The notes beneath the pieces were generated by a model, which ran no database searches, was not told the origin of the DNA, and saw nothing but the letters and a program-made list of their open reading frames with translations. From positions 1 to 33,661 of the forward strand of contig DATCSF010000032.1 in NCBI GenBank assembly GCA_036568625.1: a stretch of DNA of 33,661 nucleotides, written 5' to 3'. Both the position numbers and the translations under genes were made by a program. The DNA is from 66-474 sp036568625. Its GTDB lineage: Bacteria > Pseudomonadota > Gammaproteobacteria > Xanthomonadales > Rhodanobacteraceae. Of this stretch, positions 7,445 through 15,641 are shown piece after piece. Numbering within the stretch: the stretch's first letter is position 1; each line of letters starts with the position of its first letter.

Positions 7445-7488
7445 GTAGCCAGTCCGTTCAGACGTTGTGAACGATGGAGGATGACGTC

Positions 7489-7761
7489 ATGCCGAAGTAC
7501 GTAATCGAGCGCGAAATTCCAGGCGCCGGCAAATTATCCGCGCCCGAGTTGAAAGCGATTTCGCAAAAATCCTGTGGCGTGCTGAGCAAAATGGGACCGA
7601 GCATCCAGTGGGTCGAAAGCTTTGTGACAGCCGACAAGATCTATTGCATCTATGTCGCGCCGAACGAGGAAATGGTGCGCGAACATGCCCGGCAGGGCGG
7701 TTTTCCCGCGAACCGTGTTTCAGAAGTGAAGACGGTGATCGATCCGGTCACCGCCGAGTGA
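7489..7761 (+). CDS. DUF4242 domain-containing protein
   Basis: A 90-residue soluble protein. It has the DUF4242 (SCO4226-type) pattern: YVIEREIPGAGKL near the start, then LKAISQKSCGVL, IQWVESFVTADKIYCIYVAP with the paired aromatic strands of a ferredoxin-like fold, and a terminal HARQGGFPANRVSEV segment. In Streptomyces a member of this family binds nickel; whether this one binds metal is not known. The ATG at 7489 has GGAGG eight bases upstream, preferred over the ATG at 7474, which overlaps that ribosome site. It is a lone plus-strand gene convergent with pmbA, with a notable inverted repeat in its leader. Confidence 0.82.
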   Translation: MPKYVIEREIPGAGKLSAPELKAISQKSCGVLSKMGPSIQWVESFVTADKIYCIYVAPNEEMVREHARQGGFPANRVSEVKTVIDPVTAE

Positions 7762-7788
7762 GCACCGGTCCGCGCGTACAGGCAACGC

Positions 7789-9156
7789 CTATTCGCCCGC
7801 GACGGTCATTCGCTCTACCAGGATCGAACCGGTGAGTAGCGACGAGCGCGGATCGACATCCGTGCCGATCGCCTGCACATCCATGAACATGTCGCGCAGA
7901 TTGCCGGCGATGGTGATTTCCTGCACCGGGTACGCGATTTCGCCGTTCTCGACCCAGAAACCCGCCGCGCCGCGGGAATAATCGCCGGTGATGATCGACA
8001 CGCCCTGCCCGATCAGCTCGGTGACGAGCAGGCCCGTGCCCATCCGCTGCAGCAGGCTGTCGAAATCGTGGGCCGCACCATCGACCGAACCCGCCGCGAC
8101 GGCAAGGTTGTGCACGCCTCCCGCGTTGCCGGTGGTCTGCAAACCCAGCTTGCGCGCGGAATAGCTGCCCAGCACGTAACGTTGCAGTACGCCATTTTCG
8201 ACCAAGGCGGACTCGCGTGTCGCCACGCCTTCGGCATCGAACGGGCTGGACGCATGGCCGCGTGGCAGGAACGGTTTTTCGACGAGGTTGACGAAGGAAG
8301 GAAGTACTGGCTTGCCGGCATGATCGAGCAAAAAGCTCGCGCGCCGATAGAGCGTACCGCCACTGACCGCGGCCACCAGGTGACCCAACAGCGAACGCGC
8401 GACTTCCGGCGCAAACAGCACCGCGCATTCGCGGGTGGAAAGCCTGCGCGCGCCCAGCCGCGCGGCGGCGCGCTCGCCAGCCTTGCGGCCGATCGCGTCG
8501 AACGCCGGAAAGTCGTTCGCATCACGCACGTATTCGTACCAGCCGTCGCGCTGCATCGCATCACCGTTGCCGGCGATCAGCGAGCAGGAAATGGAATGAT
8601 GCGTGCCGCGTTCACGACCGACGAAGCCGTGCGAATTCGCGTACACGCCCAATGCGTCGCCGCCTTGCACGCTGGCGCCTTCGGAGTTGGCGACAGCGCC
8701 GTTGTCGCGGCCCGCGGATTCGACTTCGCGGCCGATCTCGATGGCGCGCTCGACATCGAGCCGCCATGGGTGCCAAAGGTCGAGGTCGGGGAAGCGCGAC
8801 TGCATCCGCGCCGCATCGGCCAAACCCGCGCAAGGATCGGGCTCGGTATACCGCGCGATCGCGCAGGCCTGCGCCAGGGTGGCCTCCACGGAGGCGGGTT
8901 TCAGGTCGGCGGTGGACGCGCTGCCCTTGCGCTGCCCGAAATACACCGTCAGGCCGAAGCCGCGGTCGCGGTTGCGCTCGACCGTTTCCACCTCGCCCAT
9001 CCGCACGTTGACCGAGAGCCCGGTGCTGACGCTCGCGGACACTTCCGCCTGCGAGGCGCCGGCCGCACGCGCCCTTCGGATCACGTCTTCCGCCAGATCG
9101 GCCAGGCGGTCGAGTTCCGCGGCGCTGCCGTCGGCTGTCACAATGTTCGCACTCAC
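7789..9156 (-). CDS. pmbA: Metalloprotease subunit TldE (PmbA)
   Basis: Partner of TldD in the heterodimeric TldD/E protease, which in E. coli matures microcin B17 and removes unfolded peptides such as CcdA. The 455 residues match PmbA along the length: GASQAEVSAS near the N-terminus, TVYFGQRKGSAST, DLDLWHPW, the serine-rich substrate-channel region and the C-terminal GDYSRGAAGFWVENGE and ITIAGNLRDMF motifs. TldE lacks the HExxxH zinc site, and none is seen here. The start is GTG at 9156, with GGGAAG upstream. It is divergent from darP (33 bases) as in E. coli. tldD lies beyond darP on the same strand as pmbA. Confidence 0.96.
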   Translation of the reverse strand: MSANIVTADGSAAELDRLADLAEDVIRRARAAGASQAEVSASVSTGLSVNVRMGEVETVERNRDRGFGLTVYFGQRKGSASTADLKPASVEATLAQACAIARYTEPDPCAGLADAARMQSRFPDLDLWHPWRLDVERAIEIGREVESAGRDNGAVANSEGASVQGGDALGVYANSHGFVGRERGTHHSISCSLIAGNGDAMQRDGWYEYVRDANDFPAFDAIGRKAGERAAARLGARRLSTRECAVLFAPEVARSLLGHLVAAVSGGTLYRRASFLLDHAGKPVLPSFVNLVEKPFLPRGHASSPFDAEGVATRESALVENGVLQRYVLGSYSARKLGLQTTGNAGGVHNLAVAAGSVDGAAHDFDSLLQRMGTGLLVTELIGQGVSIITGDYSRGAAGFWVENGEIAYPVQEITIAGNLRDMFMDVQAIGTDVDPRSSLLTGSILVERMTVAGE

Positions 9157-9189
9157 TTTCGCTTCCCGTTCAAATCAAGTTGCAAAGCC

Positions 9190-9711
9190 ATGCGCCGTAC
9201 CGATGAAGATGCGGAAAACGAACGACCCAGCCGCAGCGCGCGCCGGCGCGAAGCACTGGACGTGTTGGCGTTCGCACGGCAATTGTCGGAGTTGCCGCCC
9301 GCGCGGCTCGACAAGCTGGAGCTGCCAGGCAACGTGCGCGAGGAACTTGCCGAACTGCAACGCACGCCTTCGCACATCGCGCACAAGCGCCAGCTTGCGC
9401 ATCTGGCGCGGCTGATGCGTGCGCACGACAACAAAGCTTTTGCCGCCGCGCGCGCCTCATTGTCGAGCGACCGTGCTGCGGGTGCGCGCGAGGCCGCGGC
9501 CCTGCACCGCGTCGAAGCGCTGCGCGAAGCCCTGCTGGGCGATGACGGCGACACGGCACTGACGTCCTTCATCGCCGGGCATCCCGGCATCGACCACCAG
9601 CACCTGCGCGCATTGATTCGCCAAGCCCGCCGCGAACGCGACGCGGGCAAACCGCCGCGCGCGCAGCGCGAGCTGTTTCGACTGCTGCGCGACCACCTTG
9701 ACGCAAGTTGA
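9190..9711 (+). CDS. darP: Ribosome biogenesis factor DarP (YjgA, DUF615)
   Basis: Dual-action assembly protein that binds late 50S intermediates near the peptidyl transferase centre. The 173-residue, highly basic and helical product shows the DUF615 core: SRSARRREALDVLAFARQL, then LPARL-type helices seen as LPPARLDKLELP, HIAHKRQLAHLARLMR, and the C-terminal LIRQARRERDAGKPP and REL-FRLLRD segments. The ATG at 9190 follows AAGCC and begins the recognisable family sequence; no homology is seen in the long open frame upstream. Its TGA directly abuts the tldD stop on the other strand within the palindrome TGATCA, so the convergent genes share no spacer. Confidence 0.94.
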   Translation: MRRTDEDAENERPSRSARRREALDVLAFARQLSELPPARLDKLELPGNVREELAELQRTPSHIAHKRQLAHLARLMRAHDNKAFAAARASLSSDRAAGAREAAALHRVEALREALLGDDGDTALTSFIAGHPGIDHQHLRALIRQARRERDAGKPPRAQRELFRLLRDHLDAS

Positions 9712-11151
9712 TCACGCCGCGGTGCCGCCCACGGTCATCGCGGTCACCTTGGTGGTCGGCATCCCCACGCCCACCGGCACGCTCTGGCCATCCTTGCTGC
9801 ACACGCCGACGCCTTCGTCCAGTTTCAGGTCATTGCCGAGCATCGCGACGCGGGTCAGCACGTCCGGTCCGGATCCGATCAGGGTCGCGCCCTTGACCGG
9901 CCGCGTGACCTTGCCGTGCTCGATCAGATAGGCCTCGTTGGCGCTGAACACGAATTTGCCATTGGTGATGTCCACCTGCCCGCCACCGAAGTTCACGGCG
10001 TACAGGCCGCGCTCGACCGAGGCGATGATTTCCTGCGGATCGTGCTTGCCCGCCAGCATGCAGGTATTGGTCATGCGCGGCATCGGCAGATGCGCGAATG
10101 ATTCGCGCCGACCGTTGCCGGTCGATCGCATGCCCATCAAGCGCGCGTTGTGTTTGTCCTGCATGTAACCGACCAGCCGTCCGTTTTCGATCAGGGTGGT
10201 GCGGTTTGTGGGCGTGCCTTCGTCGTCCATGGACAGCGAGCCGCGCCGTCCCGGCAGCGTGCCGTCGTCGACGACCGTGACGCCATCGGCCGCCACCTTG
10301 TCGCCCATGCGCCCGGCGAACGCGGACGTGCCCTTGCGGTTGAAATCGCCTTCAAGGCCGTGCCCGATCGCCTCGTGCAACAGCACGCCCGGCCAGCCCG
10401 GACCCAGCACCACGTCCATGGTCCCGGCCGGCGCATCGACCGCTTCGAGGTTCACCAGCGCCTGCCGCACCGCTTCGCGCGCCCACCCGTGCGCACGGCC
10501 GGAATCGATCAACTCGCGGTAAGCGCAACGTCCGCCGCCGCCCGAATAGCCGGATTCGCGACGGCCGCTGTGTTCGGCGATCACCTGCACGTTGACGCGC
10601 GTCAGCGGCCGCACGTCCGCGACGAGCGTGCCGTCGGCCGCGGCAACCAGCACCGAGTCGTGCGTGGCGTTGACGCTGACGATCACCTGCTTGATGCGCG
10701 GATCGAGGCTGCGCGCCAGTGCATCAAGTTCGCGCAGCAGCGCGAGCTTGGCGGCGTTGTCCAACCCCTCGATGGGATCTTCGGCCGGATACAACGCGTG
10801 CGTGCCGCGCACCGCCAGCGGTTTGCCGGCGCCATTGCCGTCGCGCGCGATCGCGCGCGCGGCGCCCGCCGCTTCCAGCAGCTGCGGCAACACGATGTCG
10901 TCGGAATACGCGAACCCTGTCTTTTCGCCCGAAACCGCACGTACGCCAACGCCCTGCTCGATACTGTGGCTGCCGTCGCGCACGATGCCGTCCTCCAGTA
11001 CCCATGACTCGCTGCGCGAATGCTGGAAGTACAAATCCGCCGCATCGATCGACGGCGCCATCACGCGCGAAAACACGCGCTCGAGGTCGGACATCGACAA
11101 TCCGCCCGGCGCGAGCAGGCTGCGTTCAACCAGGGTCAGCGAGGAGTCCAT
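9712..11151 (-). CDS. tldD: Metalloprotease subunit TldD
   Basis: Catalytic zinc subunit of the TldD/E protease. The 479-residue product has the HExxxH zinc motif HEAIGH at 259-264, followed by GLEGDF, and the substrate-shaping ESWVLEDGIVRDG and GVGVRAVSGEKTGFAY segments near the N-terminus. The C-terminal half contains MRSTGNGRRESFAHLPMPRMTN split over two loops and the GGGQVDITNG motif. The order maf-rng-yhdP-tldD on this strand is conserved in gammaproteobacteria; here a YciI-like gene sits between yhdP and tldD. The partner subunit gene pmbA lies 0.6 kb downstream, behind darP. Confidence 0.97.
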   Translation of the reverse strand: MDSSLTLVERSLLAPGGLSMSDLERVFSRVMAPSIDAADLYFQHSRSESWVLEDGIVRDGSHSIEQGVGVRAVSGEKTGFAYSDDIVLPQLLEAAGAARAIARDGNGAGKPLAVRGTHALYPAEDPIEGLDNAAKLALLRELDALARSLDPRIKQVIVSVNATHDSVLVAAADGTLVADVRPLTRVNVQVIAEHSGRRESGYSGGGGRCAYRELIDSGRAHGWAREAVRQALVNLEAVDAPAGTMDVVLGPGWPGVLLHEAIGHGLEGDFNRKGTSAFAGRMGDKVAADGVTVVDDGTLPGRRGSLSMDDEGTPTNRTTLIENGRLVGYMQDKHNARLMGMRSTGNGRRESFAHLPMPRMTNTCMLAGKHDPQEIIASVERGLYAVNFGGGQVDITNGKFVFSANEAYLIEHGKVTRPVKGATLIGSGPDVLTRVAMLGNDLKLDEGVGVCSKDGQSVPVGVGMPTTKVTAMTVGGTAA

Positions 11152-11232
11152 GCGTGTCGAAATCTTGCGGGGATCACGACAACGTAAGGGCGCGGCCGCC
11201 CGATCGCAAGCAATTCACTCTCCCGCTGACGT

Positions 11233-11541
11233 TCAACGGGCGGAGTGCATGACCCCGCGCGGAATCGGATGGATTTCGTAGCGCAGGCCCATGGCCGCCG
11301 TGATCGCGGGGTCGCCGTCCGTGAGCGCACGCATCGCGGCGATGTCCTCCGCCTCCACGATGCCGACGCCGAATGCGCCAGCGGGATCGAGCACCAGCCC
11401 CAGTGCAAATACCTGCGTGCCCAGTTCGATCAGGCGCTTCCAATACGCGGCGTGCCGGCCCATCGCTTCCATTTCCGCGGGCGTAATGTCCTGCACGAAC
11501 GTGGTGCGCGGCGGAACCAGCTTGCAAAAGAACGCCTGCAT
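11233..11541 (-). CDS. YciI-like protein
   Basis: A 102-residue protein with the YCII-related ferredoxin-like fold: MQAFFCKLVPPR as the first strand, MGRHAAYWKRLIELG holding the conserved histidine, a GLVLDPAGAFGVGIVEA strand pair, and the ALTDGDPAI segment that corresponds to the family's conserved Asp-Pro. Members include chlorohydrolase-like enzymes, but most have no known reaction, so none is assigned. AAGGAGGG six bases before the ATG is one of the strongest ribosome sites in the window. It is inserted between yhdP (38 bases upstream) and tldD (81 bases downstream), and probably belongs to the same transcript. Confidence 0.85.
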   Translation of the reverse strand: MQAFFCKLVPPRTTFVQDITPAEMEAMGRHAAYWKRLIELGTQVFALGLVLDPAGAFGVGIVEAEDIAAMRALTDGDPAITAAMGLRYEIHPIPRGVMHSAR

Positions 11542-11579
11542 GATGATCCCTCCTTGCGGGGTGGCGGCGCGATCTTACT

Positions 11580-14500
11580 TCAGCCCGACGTAGCTGGAGC
11601 GGGCGATGCCGGCAATACGGAGGCCGGAATACCCGCCGCTGTCGAAGGTGCGGCCGGCGACAGCGCGCTGGCCGCGGAAGCAGGCACGGCGGTATCTGGC
11701 GGCGTCGGCGCGGTGGTGGCAGGCGCCGCCGTGCTGGCGGACGGTACCGGCAATGTAGCCACGGTCTCGATCTTCGGCTTGTCCCAACTGCCGGTGACAC
11801 GATAAATGCTGCCCGCTGCCTTGTTGAGGCCCTTGCCGATCAGGCCCTGCACCACCAGGCCGGCCGCCGCGCCGACCGGACCGCCGATCACCGCGCCGAC
11901 CACCGGCAAGGTGCCGCCGACATGCGGGGTGACATCGACCGTCAGGTCGTAGTCGCGCGCGCGGAATCCGGTACGGCCCTGCATCACGATCCGCGCCGCG
12001 GGCGCGGTGATGACCATGTTGCGGGTGTAGGCGCTGCCATCCTTCAACTGGAAGTTCGCCGACGCGCTGTCAAAACCGAAACCCGATTTGAACACATCGC
12101 CGAAGTGCAGCATCAATCGGCTCGGCAACTCGCGCAGCGACAGCAGGCCCAGCAGCCGGCCGAGCCCCGGTTTCACCGCAAGGATGCGGCCCTCGCCCAC
12201 CTTGATGTCCAGCGTGCCGTTCATCCATGCCAGCGAAAAACCCGACGGCGCACCCGGCCAGGTGCCGTCGATGTGGACGTGCGAATCCTTGCCCCCCGCC
12301 AGGAGGCCGCTGAAACCGAACGCCGCCAGCGTCTTGCCGAAATCATGCGAGGCGATGTCGATGGCCAGGTGCGACTCGCTCAAAGCCTTCGTTCCATTCC
12401 AGTCGCCGTGCGACTGGATGGTGAAGTCCGCGCCTTTCGAATTGAACTTTTCGATGCGCATGCCCTGCGGTGTCGATGCGCTCTCGAACGCGGTAGCGCC
12501 GAGTTGCGCCTTGCCGAGCTTGAGGTCGCCGATGGTGACGTGCAGCGGCGGCACCGCAGTCGGCGCGATCGGTGAATCCGCGGGCGGCGGTGATGGCGGT
12601 GGCGGCGGTCCCGATGGTTTCGATTCCGGCGGCTCAGGCCAATGCAGGTATTCCAGGTTCGCGGTGATCCCGCGCGCTGCCAGCTTGCTGGCCGCCGGCA
12701 ATGCAATCGAACCTTTCACCGCCGTGCCGTCGAAGGTGATGGCGTCGTTCTCCGCGCCGGCTTCGAATGAAAATTGCAGCGCACCGAGATCAGTGCCGAA
12801 CACCTCGGCGGCATCCGTGGTGACATGCGCCTTCGCCAGCTGCGGAAACGCGCCGCCCGCCGGACCACCGAGCGCTTGCTGGATCCAGCCGCTGACATCC
12901 AGACGCGGCGCATGGCCGTTCACCACCAGCCCCTGCGCGGGAACGCTGGTCGGCATCTCCGAACCGAAATTCATCGCGAGCGCCGTCGGCAGATTGCGTG
13001 CCGCATCCGCCAGTCGCCCGCGCACCTGCAGCACATTGCCCAGTGAAACCGACAGTGGCGCGCCGGCGGGCGGCAACTGCAAGGTGAGATCGAGCGGCAA
13101 CTGTGCGTCGGCGGGCTTGTGGAGCGGTGCGGGAAAATCCAGCGCGAGACCGGCAAGGCTGGATTTGACGTTGAGGATCGGCGTGGCCGGCGCGTTGCCC
13201 TCGCCGCCCACCACGCGCACGCCGATGTGGAACGGCGCCACGCCGGTCGCATGCGCCACCAGACTCGCCAAATCCGGATAGCCCTGCACCAGCGTCTGCG
13301 CGGAGGCAGTGGTATCCATCGATGCTTCGACGATGTCGCCGGGATCACGGACGGCGTTGCTGCCGACCGCCATCGACAGGCTTGCGGGCGCACCACGGAA
13401 GCTCGCGGTGAGGTCCTGCGCACGAAACCCCTTGCTGTCGATGAGCAGCGGCCCCGAAAGATCCTTCAGCACAAGGTTCCACTTGTCCGCGGTCACGTCC
13501 GCGTTGGCCAGATCGACCTTGCCGCCAAGCGTGAAATCTTGCGCACGATCCAGCGGAATGGACAGCTTGATACCGAATTCGCCCTTGCCGCCGACCTTCA
13601 GCCCATCCAGCACGTTTTTCGCATTCGTGCCTACCGGGCTGTGGCGCACGAAATCCAGCAGCTCCGTGCCGGTGCCGCCGCCCTGGATGTCCAGGTCGAG
13701 CGTGCCGTGGTGCAGATCGGGAATCGTCGCGACCGCATGCGTCGCGGTAACGCCCTGCACGATGGCATGCGTGGCGACGATCCCCATGTGGTTGTCGATG
13801 AAATCCAGCGCGGCATCGACATTCGTCGCGCGCGGCCATTCGTCGGAAAAATCGAACGTCGCGTCCCGCACCGTGCCGGTCGCCTCGAAGCGCCCCGCCT
13901 GATCCAGGAATGGCCAGTCGTCCAGGTCGCCGCGGATCGCGACGCTGCCCGACGTCACTTCGCCCGCCACCAATGCATGATCCAGCCACGCGATTAGCGA
14001 CGGCGGCATGCTGCGATAAGGCCAGAACAGTTTGGCGTCCGTGACCCTGGCGTGTTCCAGCGCCGCATACGCGGAGATGAACGGGCGGTGGCCGCTGCCC
14101 CGCCAGATCAGGTGCGCCCGGCCGTTGCCGGCAAGTTCGCCGGTATCGAAATGCAACGCGTCGGCGGCAATGTTCCAAAGGCCGGCTTCGCGCCAACCAA
14201 CCAAGGCGCCGCCGAATCGCCGGAACAGGAACGGTTTGCGGAACACGTCGGTCAGGGCGAGCGTCGCCGCCTGCGGTGGCAGCTCCAGCGACACCGCCTG
14301 ATCGTCCGCGCGAAGGATTCCCTGCGTCAACGCGATGCCGGGCATCGCCCCGGCGGCATTCGCCCGCAATCCGGAAAACAGCACGGTCGCGTCGTAGCGC
14401 CCGTCCTCGCGCCAGGTCAGCGCGGCCGAATCCAGGTGCACATGCGGCTGCGCCTGCGTCACCCAATCGACCAGCTGCTTCGGCGCCTGCGGCGCCATCG

Positions 14501-15548
14501 CCGCCAGTGACAGCCAAGGCGTGACGTCGATCGAGCGCGCCGCCGCCGAAACCTGCCACGCGCCCGGATGGCCACGAAGCCGCACGAGCGCGCCGCCCGC
14601 CTGGTCGATATCCACGCGCGGCTTGCCGGGCCCGCGCCATGCAATGTCCCAGCCATTCTCGACGTGTTTCGCCTGGAACATGCCCGAAAGCGCGGCAAGG
14701 CTCAGGCTGCGGCCGCCCGGACCGGACGCCACCAGGTCGCGCATCGCATAGCGCGCCGCCGCGGATTCGAACTTGCCGTGCCGCCAACTGCCCCACAGTT
14801 CGATGTCGGCGCGGCCGCTGCGCACGGTGTAGCCGCGCAGATCCAGACCGTGCGCCGCCGAGGCCAGGTCGAAATCGCGGGTCGAGACGTGCAGGTCGTA
14901 ATCGCGCACGGCCGCATCCGCGCGTCCGCTGACGGTCACCGCCTGACGCGTGCCCATTTGCTGCAGGATGCCGCCGAAACGCACGGAATCGCCGATGTTC
15001 ACCACGCGCAAGCGCGGCGCCCGTACCCGCCACGCGCGGCCGGTAACCTCGTCCACGATGTCCACACGCAGACCACGCAAATCCAGATCCACCGGCAGCG
15101 ATTGCAACGCCGCGTGCGATTCGCCGGACGGACTGGCGAAACCCGCCACCTGCCACCCCGACGTCGAATGCTCGACCCGCAGTTCCAGCCCGCTGAGGCG
15201 CAGCGTGATCCAGCGATGGGCGGGCCGCAGCCACGCGCTGAAATCGAACTTCAATGCCGCGTGCGGCAAGGTGATCGACTGGCCACCCGGCTGCGCCGGC
15301 CCCAGCGTCAAATCCTTCACCGTCAGCAACGGACCCGAAGGTTGCCACTGGCTCGCCACCGCGGCGAATTGCACCGGGCGGTGCAATCGCGCGGACAACT
15401 GGCGCGCAATGAAATCCGGATAGCGCGTGGCCACCGGCAGCAGGATTTGCACCAAACCCATCGCCACCGCCGCCGCGATCAGCAGCACCGCGACCAACGC
15501 GGTCAGCGCGAACCGCGCGCGGCGCAGGTGATGGCGCCATGGCATCAT
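11580..15548 (-). CDS. yhdP: YhdP family AsmA-like phospholipid transport protein
   Basis: A very large (1322-residue) envelope protein. An N-terminal membrane anchor (about residues 14-36, FALTALVAVLLIAAAVAMG) is followed by a long periplasmic beta-rich region with DUF3971/AsmA-like repeats. In E. coli YhdP, TamB and YdbH bridge the inner and outer membranes and move phospholipids. The C-terminal domain has the typical GEGRILAVKPGLGRLLGLLSLRELP, followed by the GFGFDS and GGTLPVVGAVIGGP segments. Two oddities: a proline run (GPPPPPSPPP, about bases 12571-12610) and a 50-residue Ala/Pro/Thr-rich tail beyond the usual end. It lies 93 bases after rng and has no obvious ribosome site; two ATGs (15548, 15545) compete. 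Confidence 0.92.
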   Translation of the reverse strand: MMPWRHHLRRARFALTALVAVLLIAAAVAMGLVQILLPVATRYPDFIARQLSARLHRPVQFAAVASQWQPSGPLLTVKDLTLGPAQPGGQSITLPHAALKFDFSAWLRPAHRWITLRLSGLELRVEHSTSGWQVAGFASPSGESHAALQSLPVDLDLRGLRVDIVDEVTGRAWRVRAPRLRVVNIGDSVRFGGILQQMGTRQAVTVSGRADAAVRDYDLHVSTRDFDLASAAHGLDLRGYTVRSGRADIELWGSWRHGKFESAAARYAMRDLVASGPGGRSLSLAALSGMFQAKHVENGWDIAWRGPGKPRVDIDQAGGALVRLRGHPGAWQVSAAARSIDVTPWLSLAAMAPQAPKQLVDWVTQAQPHVHLDSAALTWREDGRYDATVLFSGLRANAAGAMPGIALTQGILRADDQAVSLELPPQAATLALTDVFRKPFLFRRFGGALVGWREAGLWNIAADALHFDTGELAGNGRAHLIWRGSGHRPFISAYAALEHARVTDAKLFWPYRSMPPSLIAWLDHALVAGEVTSGSVAIRGDLDDWPFLDQAGRFEATGTVRDATFDFSDEWPRATNVDAALDFIDNHMGIVATHAIVQGVTATHAVATIPDLHHGTLDLDIQGGGTGTELLDFVRHSPVGTNAKNVLDGLKVGGKGEFGIKLSIPLDRAQDFTLGGKVDLANADVTADKWNLVLKDLSGPLLIDSKGFRAQDLTASFRGAPASLSMAVGSNAVRDPGDIVEASMDTTASAQTLVQGYPDLASLVAHATGVAPFHIGVRVVGGEGNAPATPILNVKSSLAGLALDFPAPLHKPADAQLPLDLTLQLPPAGAPLSVSLGNVLQVRGRLADAARNLPTALAMNFGSEMPTSVPAQGLVVNGHAPRLDVSGWIQQALGGPAGGAFPQLAKAHVTTDAAEVFGTDLGALQFSFEAGAENDAITFDGTAVKGSIALPAASKLAARGITANLEYLHWPEPPESKPSGPPPPPSPPPADSPIAPTAVPPLHVTIGDLKLGKAQLGATAFESASTPQGMRIEKFNSKGADFTIQSHGDWNGTKALSESHLAIDIASHDFGKTLAAFGFSGLLAGGKDSHVHIDGTWPGAPSGFSLAWMNGTLDIKVGEGRILAVKPGLGRLLGLLSLRELPSRLMLHFGDVFKSGFGFDSASANFQLKDGSAYTRNMVITAPAARIVMQGRTGFRARDYDLTVDVTPHVGGTLPVVGAVIGGPVGAAAGLVVQGLIGKGLNKAAGSIYRVTGSWDKPKIETVATLPVPSASTAAPATTAPTPPDTAVPASAASALSPAAPSTAAGIPASVLPASPAPATSG

Positions 15549-15608
15549 TGCGCGGTCCCGGCGTAGAGCAAGGCATGAATACCACGCATTGCCGATATCG
15601 CCTTTCCC

Positions 15609-15636
15609 GAGTCCCGAGCCCCGAATCCGGAGTCCC
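15609..15636. repeat. Four-unit degenerate heptamer tandem repeat
   Basis: Four consecutive 7-base units read GAGTCCC, GAGCCCC, GAATCCG and GAGTCCC in the rng-yhdP spacer. Tandem GGGACTC-like heptamers are a familiar spacer feature in Xanthomonadaceae-type genomes; that remark is from general knowledge and not from a search. Confidence 0.6.
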
Positions 15637-15641
15637 GGCTT

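Noticed and set aside
7380..7488. Riboswitch ahead of the DUF4242 gene
   Set aside because: Only one long-range stem was found and no known aptamer core was recognised.
8068..9189. Long plus-strand open frame upstream of darP, antisense to pmbA
   Set aside because: It is in frame with darP but lies wholly opposite the well-supported pmbA gene, has no family similarity, and reflects GC-rich codon structure.
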